Position numbers and translations under genes: made by a program. A model generated the notes under the pieces. That model was not told the origin of the DNA and made no database searches. It was given only the letters and a program-made list of their open reading frames with translations. Positions 49,188 to 61,300 of a DNA stretch of 64,000 bases are shown here, piece by piece (within the stretch, counting starts at the first letter, position 1; each line of letters starts with the position of its first letter). Source of the stretch: Prinia subflava (lineage: Eukaryota > Chordata > Aves > Passeriformes > Cisticolidae); the NCBI RefSeq assembly GCF_021018805.1, contig NC_086247.1, positions 139,992,102-140,056,101 on the forward strand, given 5' to 3'.

Positions 49188-51702
49188 ATGCTGACTGTAG
49201 GTGCAGTGGCTCCAACAGCAAACATGCAAGAGTAGAATAAAGCTGGCTTAAAATGATGGATGATTTGGATAAGGAGCCAAACCAGGGTATGTGCTCTGTT
49301 CATTAAATGGCTGAGTTCCTGTTGCACATTTGTCCCATGTACTCAGTGGAAGGCAAAACACCCCACTCTTCTATGTCTTGCTATAGGTAGGAATCATCGC
49401 TTCTTCCCTACCTAAAATTTGGCCTTGGCTAAGGATTTAATGAGCGCCTCCATTCATTACTGGTGACATTTCCTGTACCTGGGACACTGCAGGAAAAAGG
49501 TTCAGAGGCTGTATTCAGGTTATTGCTGCTCTAGGCTACAAGGAGCACACTGCTGCAGCCTCAGCACTGCTCAGCATTACCCTCCCTTGGCCTCGGTCCT
49601 GCAGCTGCTGCCAACTCCAGTTGCTGCTGTCTCGGAGACTGTCTGCCTGTCCATAGCCCATGGTATCCGTGGGGATCCTACAGCTTGGCAGGCAATATTA
49701 AAGGTGTGTCTGGCAAGTGATCACAAAGAGTTTTCGTCATGTGTGTGCTGACTGGTTTGGAGAGCCCCAGCAGATCACAAGTGCTCTTGCAGTGTTGCTT
49801 TCTCCCTTAGAGTGGAGAGCCTACAAGCTCACCCTGGGCAGCCAAGCACCACAGCCAGCTGCACATTGCAGTTGAAGACTGGCCTCTGTGAACACTCAGC
49901 AAAGGTCAGTCTCCAAAGCAATTATGGAAAGTGAAAGGATACAGCACACCTGATGGGAGCCCATTAATGAAGCCGCAACCTTTTTTTTTTTTTTTTCTTT
50001 TTCTTTTGGCAGTGTTACCTCCAGCCTGGATGCTTTTGGCATAAAAGCTATTCCAGAAGTGAGGTTTTTCCCTTACAGCACAGGCAACCAGGTGGTTTCC
50101 CCAAGGCTCAGCATCAGTTGTGAAAGGGGCTGGCGGTGAATACCAATCCAATAGCAGTAAGAGACAGATGATTTCAGCCAATGCAACCTTTTCATGTTAA
50201 TGTTATTGCCAGAGAACTGAGAGTTTTGGTAAATCCATTGCTTATATGGCAAAATGCATTGCTAAAAGAGCCCAGCAATATTTAGAGCAGGAAGTTTATT
50301 TTTCCCCAAATTGCTTTTGTTATTCCATCATTATAATATTTCTTCTGCTTCCTTTCAACATGATTGTTTTTCAAATCCTAAACAAAAGAATAAGGCAAAT
50401 TATTCTGCAGCAGTATATGAGCTGGCATAGAGTAACAGAAGGAGCTGTTATGATCTGTCAGACAACTACTTATTTAGGGACTTTTGAAACTACTGATAAT
50501 TGACTTAGTAGAATAAAACAGCTTTTCTGGAACTGATGGAGCCTATTGTTTAAGTACTTACTACGTTTGCTGCAAGTCATTTAAAAATACTACTGACCCT
50601 GGTTAAACTACTACAGACACGGAGGAAGGGTGATAATGTGAGGTGCAATGGTGCTATTTTATTCCATTTTACTAAACTGTATAAATAAGATTTGGAGTGT
50701 AAGGTGGTCACAAATCTATACCCCAGTGGCAAAGTCAGTAAGAGTCAGCTGGAGACTGGAAGAAACAGATAATAATATGCAAGGCACTCGGCTGTGTCAG
50801 CCTGACAGCCTCTCTGTCTGCTCCACAGGACTCCTGTGAAGGTTGCCATGGGCTCAGATCCATGTGTCCCTAATGCATATTCAATACCAGACCCCATCTC
50901 ACTCTCCAGAACAGGGTACGTTGTGCAGACATACAAGACTGACACATGCACATAAGCAGCCACATCAGCTGGAGCAGGGAACTGGATGCTTAGTAATATC
51001 AAAAGACCTGTGGGAATCAGTGCCCTAAGTCCCTTGGAAACATAGAAAACCTGAGCAGGCATTTGTAAATCTAAATCTTGAAATCTGGGCATCCTGTCAA
51101 ACCATGCTGCACAATCCCATGGCAGTGGTTGCTGTTCATGGAGACAGATGTGGCCTCACTTTAGTGCAGCCCAGCATAGCTGGGACATGCATTAAGGAGC
51201 TCAGAGGTTCCTCATTTCTATTTCTGCGGTTAGGACACGCTTCTGGGAGGTGCAAAATAGGAGTCTGGATAATCTCCATCTGAGAAAGACACCAAACAAA
51301 GTCTCCCACATCACAGGCTCCAGTCTCTGACAATTTTGATGCAAAAGATTCTGGTGAGAACTGCCTGTGCTTTGTGTTAGAGAAGATAACAGGATCAGTT
51401 CCCAATGAGAGGCTATTGCTCTGCTGCATTAATGAGGAGAATGCGGGTAAAGACTCGCTGGAATATTATTTTTTATGTTTTCTCAGACAGAATGAAGTTC
51501 ACAAGCCCTGCATGTCCTGGCAGCATCTGATCTGTGTGGTTTACACTCATGTGCTCCCACAGCCATTCAGGATGTTTGTGAGAGGTGCAGTGCTGTCTGT
51601 ATTCTTTCTAAGCATTTGCTGGCCTCTTGATCCCCATACATGCTATGGACACGTCCAGGATTCCTGTACTCCTCTGTGGCTGCTCTGATTTGATTGTTGG
51701 GC
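49188..51702. other. No gene recognised
   Basis: Includes a moderately GC-rich stretch at 49,500-49,900 and a T-rich tract at 49,981-50,008. No exon, RNA gene or nameable repeat is visible. Open frames stay at 115 codons or below. Confidence 0.5.
49981..50008. repeat. T-rich tract
   Basis: T16 followed by CTTTTTCTTTT. A possible decayed retroposon tail; no body identified. Confidence 0.85.
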
Positions 51703-51787
51703 AAATCTTGTTTCTAATATGATCATGTGCACATGACATGATCTAATATGATCATGGAAAATCTTGTTTCTAATATGACCATGTGCA
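51703..51787. repeat. Local duplication with palindromic core
   Basis: AAATCTTGTTTCTAATATGA plus CATGTGCA occurs at 51703-51731 and again at 51758-51786, a 55-bp period with one mismatch. A third partial copy (CTAATATGATCATG) begins at 51743. The first copy contains the perfect 12-bp palindrome CATGTGCACATG (51724-51735). Confidence 0.88.
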
Positions 51788-52139
51788 GAGTCCTCAAATT
51801 CTACTTGAGCAAAAAGTTCCTGTATCTGCCAAAATATAGATTAAAAACACTAAAAAAGCTTAAAAACATGAACAAGATTTTTGAGGAATTGTAAAAAAAG
51901 AAATAAATTGTAAACCCTTTGTGGCTATTACAAGGGTGAAATATTTTGGAACAAAACCTCAGCATAATTTGGCAATTTCAGGTTCCAGTACTAATATGGA
52001 CATCTTCCTACCTGAAGTATGAAAATGTGTATGGAGGTTCATGTTTGTTGAAAGTATTGTCAGTTACCACTAAGAAAAACAGAGACCCATCTTTTCCAAG
52101 TTCATAGCATGGCATTGGGTAGCAATGAAGAAATTATGA
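51788..52139. other. No gene recognised
   Basis: AT-rich DNA; nothing identifiable. Confidence 0.5.
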
Positions 52140-52235
52140 GGTCTGAATTTATCTTTACTGTGCTTGCACAAATCTGACTCTCTTTACTTTCAGTGGAATT
52201 ACTCCAGATTTACATTGATATGAGAAGAGAATTTA
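52140..52235 (+). repeat. Ancient sauropsid interspersed repeat
   Basis: CTTTCAGTGGAATTACTCC followed by AGATTTACATTGATATGAGA matches the well-known old repeat phrase reading roughly CTTCAATGGAGTTACTCC then GATTTACACTGGTGTAA. It is the clearest of the old scraps in this window. It is recognised from memory. The element class, SINE or LINE tail, is not settled here. Confidence 0.55.
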
Positions 52236-55200
52236 CCTTGCCTAGATTTTTACCTACACAAAACAAAATAAATACCAGTCTCAAATTCTGGATGCCCTTG
52301 ACTGTGTTTGAAGAATATTAAATGAAACTGACTGGCTCCAGCAATTATCTCCAAATCATAATACCTCAGTTGCAGCATAAATGTAGCAAAAATTTAATTA
52401 GTCACACCAACAAAATCACTAACTTTGTTGCTTGCTAAAAGTGAAATATCTCTCCTCTCTGTGACAGTGTCAATGTTATGGGTAAAACTTGAATTCTTGC
52501 TATATATGAAAGCAATAATTATGGAAGAGGCCATTTATCAGCTAAAGACAACAAAGACTGTGACTAAATGCATAGGCTGAGACAGAGAAAACAATACTGT
52601 TTTTATGAGCATCTTTGCAGGATTTTACAGATATATTGTGCTGACACTCTATGGATATATTTACCTACATGAAAGTCAACATACTAACATCTATATATCT
52701 TAAAACTGGATGCAAAGGAAAGAGGTATTAAGAACACGAAAGTTGAAGACACACTGCATTTTTTGACTGCCTCTTCCCAAGAGAAAATCTGGGGTAAGGG
52801 CTAAGAAAGCAGGGCCACACTCCTTATTTTTTGGGAACAGTCTGAGTGATCCACCTGGAATCTTTTAGAAAGACGCTTATCTGACAGCAAAACCTATTCA
52901 GTGGCAAGCACCAGTCAGTGACCACCAAGCATAATCAACATTCTTCAAAGCAATTCCATGATTCCCTTGAGAGGTCGATACATCCACCTTTGTTAAGAGA
53001 TCACCAAATGTATAAAATGATGAGTTATGGGGGAACTGTATTACATTTCTATCACAAAGCTCATAAGCCATCAGTGCACATGCCTTTGGACCTGTTGTTT
53101 GCAGCCTCTGGTTCAAATCTGGTGTGTGGGCATTTCTCTGGAAAGTGGCCTTTCCCTGCAGGAGGAAAGAAGCTGTGATCAGAGGAGCCATTCACATGCA
53201 GCTCTCAGGGCCTGTTCCTACCAGCTCTCACTACAGGCTGCTGTAATGAGCTTTGCTTTTCTGAGATACTCTTTTCTCTTCTCACTATTCTTGTGGTTAC
53301 CCAGGAATGTCAACATGTTCTCATGCTGAAATTGCAACACCAATGTATAAGCTCTTTCAAATAAAGGAGTGAAAATGAAACAGAAGGTAGAAAATAAGAG
53401 ATAAGAAAAAAGATGAAAAAAATGAAAAAGACAAATTGTATCTATTTTCATGTCTTTGTTTGGTTTAGTTTACTTACTTGTTTGTTGTATTTTCCTGGAA
53501 AGAATGTTCACTTAAACAAGAACTTTGTTTAGAATTGGTGAATAGTGTTGAAAATCCATCAGCTTCTAGTAACATGCCAGGTACATTTTAGTCCATTTTA
53601 AGCCATAAATTATTTGGTCTGGAATGTATTAATGAATGTTCATTATGAAATAATTCTCAGAACAGACAGAATTAATTTGTAAATAAAATATTCTGTGAAA
53701 GAACATTGCATAAGTTTTATAGCACATAACTTTCTCTTTGTCTTGTCTTTTTTCTTTTGCTGTTAAATACAAACTTTACCTACCTGTTTTCAGTTAAGTC
53801 TTAATAACAAGTTTTACAGTGTATTTATAAGACAACTTATGTACTTATGTATGTAAATATATTTAGATGTACATGCAAATTCAACACAACCCTTGGTCTG
53901 TCAGAGTGATAAATGTTATATTTTGCAGCACAAAAGGCTAAGGACCTCTGGCTCAGAGGGAATTTTTATAGATGTGTAGTATGGGATACTATCATTATCC
54001 TAAGTGGTGGCACTCTATAATGTTGCTCATGATTATTTCTTAGCATTAATTAGGGAGGGACAGATTAGTTTGGAAAAACCACAAGTGTAAATTAAAGTAG
54101 AAATTTTAACCTTGTGCTGTTATAACTGCCCTGGTGAGAGTAATTTTCTGACTCCACCTTCCACAACTGACTTACCCCCAACCCAGACTTTTCCCTTGAC
54201 GTTTGACCCTTCTGTTGAAGAGCCTTAGCCCTGAAGGGAATCAGCTCTTGGCTGTCTGCTGATGAACAATGTTATATGCAGTGTGAGCCAGGGAAAAAAA
54301 ATATACAGATTCAATAATATTATTCAGACTTTTCAGCATCTCTTACTGTCTCATGAGCAGTATGGTGGGACAAAAATTAGAAGCTCTGTGGCGTTTGTCT
54401 GAAGACAGATGAGGTTAAGGGTAAAAGACAAGCCTTTAAAGAGAGCAAGAAAGGTCTGAAAGACCCTACATGAGTCAGCCAAAATACTTATTGAATTTAC
54501 AATTCCACCAATAGACACAGTTGGTTGCAAGGCCAATGACAAAGTCAAAAATATATAAGAAAAAAGACAAAGACTAATGCTCAAAGATGATCTTCCTTAA
54601 GAGATATGTGTGACAGAAGAGAATAGTTAGTAGAAGAACCAGAAAAATACTGGGACACACTCAGGTAATCTTGTGGTTCCCGAAAAACAAGATTGTTCAA
54701 CATTTTGATGTTTTCATCTTTAAAAATTATATGAATATTAACCTTAATAATATGAAATTGAAAAAAATCTCTTTTGTAGGTGGCAATTAAAAAGCAGTAA
54801 ATTACACACTGGCTGCTAAATATTGTCAGAGATATAGGGAATCTATTAATATAAGAATCCATTTTATCTGTTAGTTATAATAATTCTTCAGTTTTATCAC
54901 ATGTGAACAGACTGTAAATTATACAGAAAGCTATATAAACCTGATTATTTTAGTAGTCTTGGGTGAATGGAAAAACTAGGAATAAGTAAGGTTCCCCTCT
55001 CTTAAAGCTATCAACAAGGTGCCATTAGAAATGGCTTGAATCTTAAATTTCAACTCTGAGATTTGAGTTTTGTTAATGAGATTTTTAAGGCCACCTACTG
55101 CTAATTCACTTTCATAAGTGTAATAAAACATTATTTAAAGGTACTCCATTCATACCTGAAGATGTGGAAAACAAACCTGTTGATGGTGTGGTCTCTGCTC

Positions 55201-55259
55201 AGGTAAAAGGATATCCTTTCTCTTGAAGAAATTTTGTGTATTCATATTTAATATGTAAA
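52236..55259. other. No gene recognised
   Basis: AT-rich DNA. Small overlapping frames at 52,898-53,451 on both strands show no domain or splice logic. Nothing else could be named. Confidence 0.5.
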
Positions 55260-56705
55260 AGAGAAAGAGTTCTCCCGACCTTCTAAATTTTTAAGTAAAG
55301 TGGAAATTTTAAAAAAAAGGCAACTAAAGGAAATGTTTTAAAAAATAATTAATTGAATAATAAAGGAGAAAACTAGACTGAAGGAAAAACAAGAAAGCAC
55401 AAATATATGGGCAAATTCTGGAATAAGTCTAAAAATCAAAATGTGAAAAACATGGCCAGGAAAGAAGGTTTAAAAGGACCAAAATCCTTAACAAGTTAAA
55501 ACCAAATCACAAAAAAACATGCCAAAATTTTGGAGAAACTAATCTTTAGTGAAGAAAAGCTGCTTCTTATTCAAACCTATCAGAAAAAGAAAGCCAGCCT
55601 AGTTCCAAGATATTGTTAAGAAAGAATATTTTTCTAACATGTAGTGATTGCAGACAGGCTGACTGGATCATTCCTATATCACAATCATTCTATAGAGGGA
55701 ATGAGCCTGAGGAAATGTTTCAGACTGATCTGTCAATGAAAAAGTTTTAAAATAAGCTAACCCACTTAAGAACAACAAATCACTAAAACTTAGTAGCACT
55801 GCCTCTAGACTTCTAAAAAATGGTAAATACAAAATTGTTGAGCTGCTAATTAACACTTGAGATTATTGTTTATATCTGTCACACTGTCAGAGAAAAGAAC
55901 ATGAGAAGCATGTCACCAAGCTTTAAAGTAAAGCTCCACTCATGATTCTGGGAAATACGAATCAGTAAATCTGATTTGCACAAACCCACTGAAATTAAAT
56001 GATCTGATAATGAATAAATTCAGTAATGCACTGAAGAATATGACATATTTGGGAATAGGCTTTTGGTGAAAGTCATAGTTTTATTACAGTTGAGAAAAGA
56101 ATAAATGAACATGTGGATATGGCTGATCCAAAGGATACAATATATGTGGATTTTCAAAAGGCATTTGACATTATCTCTTTTGAAGAAACCAAGCACTCCT
56201 GAGATAATGGAGGAATTTTTCTTATGGATTAATGGGTGATCAAAGAAGGTTAGAAACAAATGACATGTTTATACAATGGAGAAATAGAGAAGGTTTATGT
56301 ACCTAAAAATTTGCAAAATCTTCTTAAGATCAGTACTGGGACATGTAAGTTCCACATAGTCTGGAGCTGAAAATGAGGATGAATCTGTTGTCAGTCACTG
56401 TTAAGTCTCTTCAGCACACAGACATTTCTGGCATAGTCTGTCTTGAAGCTGACTCTGAAGAGTTACAAAAAGATCTCACAGCCGTGAAAAACTAGAGAAT
56501 AGCTTATCAAATTAAATTCAATGTCAGTGAAAACAGGGAAGTGTGTGCAAAAAGGTAAGTTTTGCTCCAAGTACACTGTCAAGGGTTATAAACATATTTT
56601 TATGAGATGTAATAATTGTGGGTAGTTCTCTGAATGCATCAACCCAATATGAAATGGCAGTTAAAAAGGTAAAAAGAAGATTGAGCAAATAAAATTTGTG
56701 GAAAA
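55260..56705 (+). mobile_element. Ancient CR1-clade LINE fossil, reverse-transcriptase region
   Basis: Coding-like blocks of a CR1 reverse transcriptase survive in order on the plus strand. IYVDFQKAFD is encoded at 56140-56169. An EELQKDL block follows near 56,457-56,480, then a QIKFNVSE block near 56,506-56,530, then VIIVGSSLNASTQYEMAVKK at about 56,610-56,670. The stretch around 55,717-55,880 aligns by eye with the finger region of the same element. Stops and indels are frequent, and the section that should hold the YADD active site (about 56,350-56,450) is not recognisable. It is much older and less truncated than typical avian CR1 copies. The 55,260-55,700 part is assigned with lower confidence, and the 3' end fades out. 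Confidence 0.85.
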
Positions 56706-57543
56706 AGGTCTTTCTCTTTAAGTTGACCAATTCACATATTTTTTAAAAAAAGGGATTAAAACTATCAGGAACACTTCAGGTCACAAAATTCAAAGCCGCT
56801 TATTTAAAGAAAAAAGGCATAGCACAAGAGATGCCAATCATTAGTTAATTATACCACAAAATGATGGAAATGTACTCATTGAACCGAGAGTCTGGTTTCC
56901 AAAAAATTCTGCTGGCCCAATCATTCCTTGTCTTGGAGAGGCATGCTTTCAAATGTGCACTAAGGTTCTTTATCTGTTTTCCAAAGTATTTTTCCAAATT
57001 CTGATCCAAGCAAGTCAGCACCTGGGAGTGTCTCCCACCTCTGAAATGGGATGTTTGTAAATGCTCCTCTCTGTCTCAAAGCCAACACTCAGCTGAGCAC
57101 TGGTCCCTGGGTAGTTGGGACCTTCACCCCCTGTCTCCTTTCTGCTGGTGTTCTGTCACCATGAGATTTTACTAGTTGCTGAGCGTTCATATTAAAGTAG
57201 AAGGTTTGCACCTTCTCACGCTCCTTTCATGTAAACACCAGCTATGTTCTATAAACAGAGCCATTGTTTTCACATTCCTTGCTGGGACAAACAAGACTGT
57301 GTGACAGTCCCCTTGACCAATGTGGTGAGAGGTGGGAATGCCCACTCTCCAATCCATGGTCACCTTGCTAGAAGTATAATTTAAGAAGTATTAAACAAAG
57401 CAGGGGAATTCTCCCTGCTGTTTTCTGATGTCCCCGAACTCCAGGCTCCGTGTGTCTTTTCTGGCGAGGCTCACAGCAACAGTGTTCCACCTAGAAATAC
57501 TTGTTCTAAAGACAACAAAAAACACAGTCATACTTTTAAATCC
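56706..57543. other. No gene recognised
   Basis: May hold further decayed CR1 sequence at its left edge. The rest is ordinary DNA, becoming slightly more GC-rich toward 57,200. Confidence 0.45.
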
Positions 57544-57565
57544 TTTTTTTTTTTTTTTTTTTTTT
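57544..57565. repeat. T22 homopolymer
   Basis: An uninterrupted run of 22 T lying directly left of a GC-rich patch. Read on the minus strand it would be a poly(A) tail, but no AATAAA precedes it there and no flanking duplication was found. Confidence 0.9.
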
Positions 57566-57865
57566 GGCCTGTAAGAAAACGCTTTTGTACTATCAGGGCC
57601 CTGAGAGCACCCACAGGCCTTCACCTCTCCCCTGTCCTGCCCCATCGGTGGAATGCTGTCTCCAGCGGTGCCACAGCTGTGCCCTGCGCAGCCTCCTGCT
57701 CCAGGGAGCTCCCAGAGCTGATGTCCCACCCAGCCCTGGCCATCCCCATCCCCATGGAGCCTGTCCTGCCCACTGCTGTCTGGGATGGTTCTCCCTGCCC
57801 ACCCCAGGGAGCCCTGCAGTCCCAGCCCCTCTCCAGGCCTGCCACAGCTCCCCAATACCTGCATT
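57566..57865. other. GC-rich patch beside the T22 tract
   Basis: About 270 bp (57,590-57,860) is much more GC-rich than its surroundings, with CCATCCCCATCCCCATGG-type internal repetition. Open frames exist on both strands, the longest 57391-57879 on the minus strand (162 codons). That frame translates straight through the T22 tract as poly-lysine, a sign of a spurious frame. Candidates are a processed noncoding retrocopy in minus orientation, an exon of an unannotated transcript, or a minisatellite-like patch. Confidence 0.35.
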
Positions 57866-59049
57866 ACTTCCTCATGCATGTATACAAAACAAAGTGAGTC
57901 TGGGAAATGTGGTTAATGTTACCACCCTGAGAAAAAAATCACATTCTCCAGCCTGAGTTCAACCACAAGTCCCAAGCAGTGGTGGCCTGTGAGTCTCTGA
58001 ACCTGAACCTTATTTAGATGCCAGCAAACAGGCAGAACAAAAAGGGTATAAAAGCAGGTTTCTGTTGTAAGAGGGACAGTGGGGTCCTCAGTTTATTACT
58101 CTGCTGTGTAGTGGCATTGTGCCTTGTTGAACAGCAGCTTTGTCTTTACACAGAAAGTGGCTATTATTTTTCAAAAGAAACATAGTGATTTCTGTGCAGA
58201 AGTGTGTATTTTTGTGCAGCATTTTTAACTTTTGAAGTATGATCTTAATAAGTAACAATTCATAAACATTTCATCCCACTAGCAAATCCTGAAACAATCA
58301 TTATACCTAAACCATAATTAAAAAGAGGAAAAATAACTGGTGCTACCACTCCAGTTTTATATTTGCATAACACAATTAAAGATTTTTCCCAGTGCGTGTC
58401 AGGACTTATGCTTTCTTTCTTTATAGGAAATACAGATACTCTTAAACTTCCCTGCCTATTTCACGTTACAAGACCAAATTATGAAAAAGCACTGACCAAT
58501 CAGTTGTTTAACGTACTTGTGTATCATGTTTTGTAAATAATTTTCATGTTTTTAAATAGAGAAATCATCTAAGAGACAATATACTGAATTCCAAAGTGGG
58601 AATCTCACCACAGATAGCAGGAGACTAAGTTATAAAAGTTGAGACAAGTAATTTCTACTAATACCTGAATGGCACCCTAAAATTCAAAGGCGCGCATTCT
58701 AATTGGGGATTTGGTTTCTAAATATTATTTCTTTAAAATAAAAGACAACTTGGCAACATGGTTTGCAATGTATTGTGGCCTATTTAATAAATAAACACAG
58801 AAATCACTGATTGAAGATATTTAGTTAATTAGTGGAAAAGAGCTTTGACGAATGCCAGGAAATAATTTCACAGCCGAGGCATAGTTCTATCTCTGTTTTG
58901 AATAATTCATAGAAAACACTCCTCTAAAATGCCAAATATTTTATTCCTGGATAAAGCTGACTGCCTTATTGTCTACTTTATAAGTCAGTTATAGATTATG
59001 TCTACTTTTTAATTCCCACAAGGAAATGACATATTTTCATCCCGTTAAA
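57866..59049. other. No gene recognised
   Basis: AT-rich DNA. An isolated GGCGCGC at about 58,689-58,695 stands out only because CpGs are rare here. Confidence 0.5.
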
Positions 59050-59330
59050 GATTAACATTCACTTTGACCCTGTACTTTATGAAAATAAATTTAAAATGTT
59101 ACATTTTTTGATAGCACTACAGCTCTAAATTTGCTGATTAATATCCATGGGGATATGCAACTCAAGCTGCAAGCTAGTTAAAATAAAAAAGTGCTCCTTG
59201 TGCTTTGGTTGCAGCTCAGAGAATAGCAGGTGGTCACTGTTTACCCTGCTAAAGGAAGCCATTCGGTGAGAGAAAGCTCATTTTGGACCAAAGCTGAATG
59301 CCACGCCTGAGTGATTCTACTCCTAATAAA
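59050..59330. promoter_or_regulatory. Candidate conserved noncoding element
   Basis: A repeat-free stretch with closely packed factor-like sites: TGATTAATATCC, GGATATGCAA (POU-like), GCAGGTGG (E-box) and TGTTTACCC (forkhead-like). The density is suggestive only; no conservation data can be read from one sequence. Confidence 0.22.
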
Positions 59331-60749
59331 GTAGCCCAGAGTCTCATTCACGTTGTTTCATTTGAATGAGAATTAGCTACTGGCAATGGCATGTCCAGGA
59401 GCTGCTGTTTTAAAATGGTTCTCCAGGCATGTTTATTAGACTTTCAGTGTAAGAATTTGAGAGTAATGTGGTAATGAGCCCACACTTTCCACGTTTGACT
59501 TTGCCCGTGAAAGTCAAGCAAATGCAGCTCAGGAAGGAGCAGGGGGAGTGGGGACAGAGTGTCCTCTCCCAGTGACAGCCACCCTTGCTTCCTGGAGGGC
59601 ACCACGGAGGTGGGGGGCCATATATTTTCATTAGGTAAAGGAAATGTAGCTGCTCAGTGTGATTGCAGTGAAACTAGACAGGAACCCGTGCTCAGGGAGC
59701 ACAGTGTCAATGCAATCACCATACATAATGCCATGATCACTACCAGATATCGGGCAAAATGCTGAAACAAGCTGAGATATGAGTGCTTTTGATTTTGTAG
59801 GTAACAGATTCTCCTACAAGCATTTGAAAACATCTGTCCTGGAAAAGCTGGTGATTTTTTCCTGGTAGACCTTTGCAGGGCAGGAGTTTCCCCCTTACCT
59901 CTCTGAGACCTGGTTGTGTAACAAGAGGGGCTGGGATGTCTCCTCTTATTTGAACAGCGTGTCAGAGCTCCTCAAAAACCGCAGTTCACATGCTGTAATC
60001 ATGTGTGGCATACTTATCTAACCAGTCCACAGCAAAATGAAAACTACTGGGGTCTAATTTCACCTTCTCACAGGCCACCAAAAACGAACTAAAAATTCTG
60101 CATGCCTCATGACCTCGCCTTTTCAATTTGGATTACTATTTTTTTATTTTCTGTAATTTTTTCTCCTTCCATATAAAATTAAAAATTAGAAGATACTTAG
60201 ACTGTTGCAGTTGGTCAGCTAGCAAGAATCTCTGAAGTTTTTGACTGTAGGGAAAAGAAGAAAATGGTAAAACCCCTTATTTGAGTTCATTCTAGGTACC
60301 TATGAAATACAGGTCATCAGAAATATGTTAAGTAGCTTCTAGACATGCAAAGTTAAATAAATAGAAGGGAGGTTAAAAATCCAACTCTCCTAGCAAGTTT
60401 GAAGTGGTTTAGTTGAGATCTTTAATCCAAAATGGAAGAATTGTTTTTAAATAACACATACAAATATGATTGCAAGTGAAAACATCAAAGTACTCTTAAA
60501 CAGACTTATATTTTGAGAACATTCCAGATTGCGTGACAGCAACTAGTATTTGAAGTCTTCTTAGAATTTGTGGGATTTGCAGCTTTTCAATCACACTGAT
60601 GGCTAAAAGAAATGGATTGACCTTTAACACATGGAATGGTTATCTGAAAATTTCTGAAACACTCAGAATTTTACTTTAAGCTGGGTTTGGTTATTTCTCT
60701 CCCCCAATGTTTTTCTTTCTAAACATTTTTTCAATACTAAATTAATTTA
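59331..60749. other. No gene recognised
   Basis: Ordinary DNA without identifiable exons or repeats. Confidence 0.5.
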
Positions 60750-60775
60750 GTCAAAGACTTCATAGAGTCTTTGAC
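60750..60775. repeat. Perfect inverted repeat (10-bp arms, 6-nt loop)
   Basis: GTCAAAGACT (60750-60759) pairs with AGTCTTTGAC (60766-60775) around TCATAG. Each arm contains TCAAAG, the TCF/LEF core, in opposite orientations. Confidence 0.7.
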
Positions 60776-61256
60776 AGTTTCCTGCCATTTAAGAAATGTT
60801 ACAATTTTAGCTAACATGCTTATCATTGCAAGAACAGCACAATCTAATCAATCAAAGGCAAGTATGGAAACTTATTTGAGTGTTTTCTTTTAGTTTAGAT
60901 CACATGACACTGCCCTGTAGCTCTTGTAATGTCTTATCAATAAAGATTCACTTCTTTTTTAGATTATTTTTGCTTCAATTTAACAGCAGAAGAATACAGA
61001 ACTCCTTGGTAAAGCAGTCTCTGATTAAATGATAAAAAATACTTTGTGAGAATTAGGTATTACTGACCCAACCACCAAAATAATGGTGGGTACAAAGAAA
61101 CTGGCTTATTATGCTGTCAAACTTGAAATCCTTCCATTGACTTGCAATGAAATCCTTTATTAACATTAAAAGTTTGCTTGATAACTCAGACGTTTTCTTG
61201 GGTTCACATGTTTTAGAGCTGCTGGAGCGACACACTCCATTTCTCCCTCTCTGATC

Positions 61257-61300
61257 TGCTGACTCATTCATTTCCTCTTATCAGTGAAGATAAGAGGAAG
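61257..61300. promoter_or_regulatory. MARE/NF-E2-like site with an inverted ETS-GATA pair
   Basis: TGCTGACTCA (61257-61266) matches a MAF/NF-E2 half-site with an AP-1 core. It is followed by TTCCTCTTATC (61272-61282), loop AGTGAA, and the exact complement GATAAGAGGAA (61289-61299). Each arm joins an ETS core (GGAA) to a GATA site (GATAAG). MAF/NF-E2, GATA and ETS sites in close order are typical of erythroid and megakaryocytic enhancers. The sites are seen directly; enhancer function is inferred. Confidence 0.35.

Noticed and set aside
57391..57879. 162-codon minus-strand frame
   Set aside because: It reads through the T22 tract as poly-lysine and its first half is compositional GC-rich sequence.
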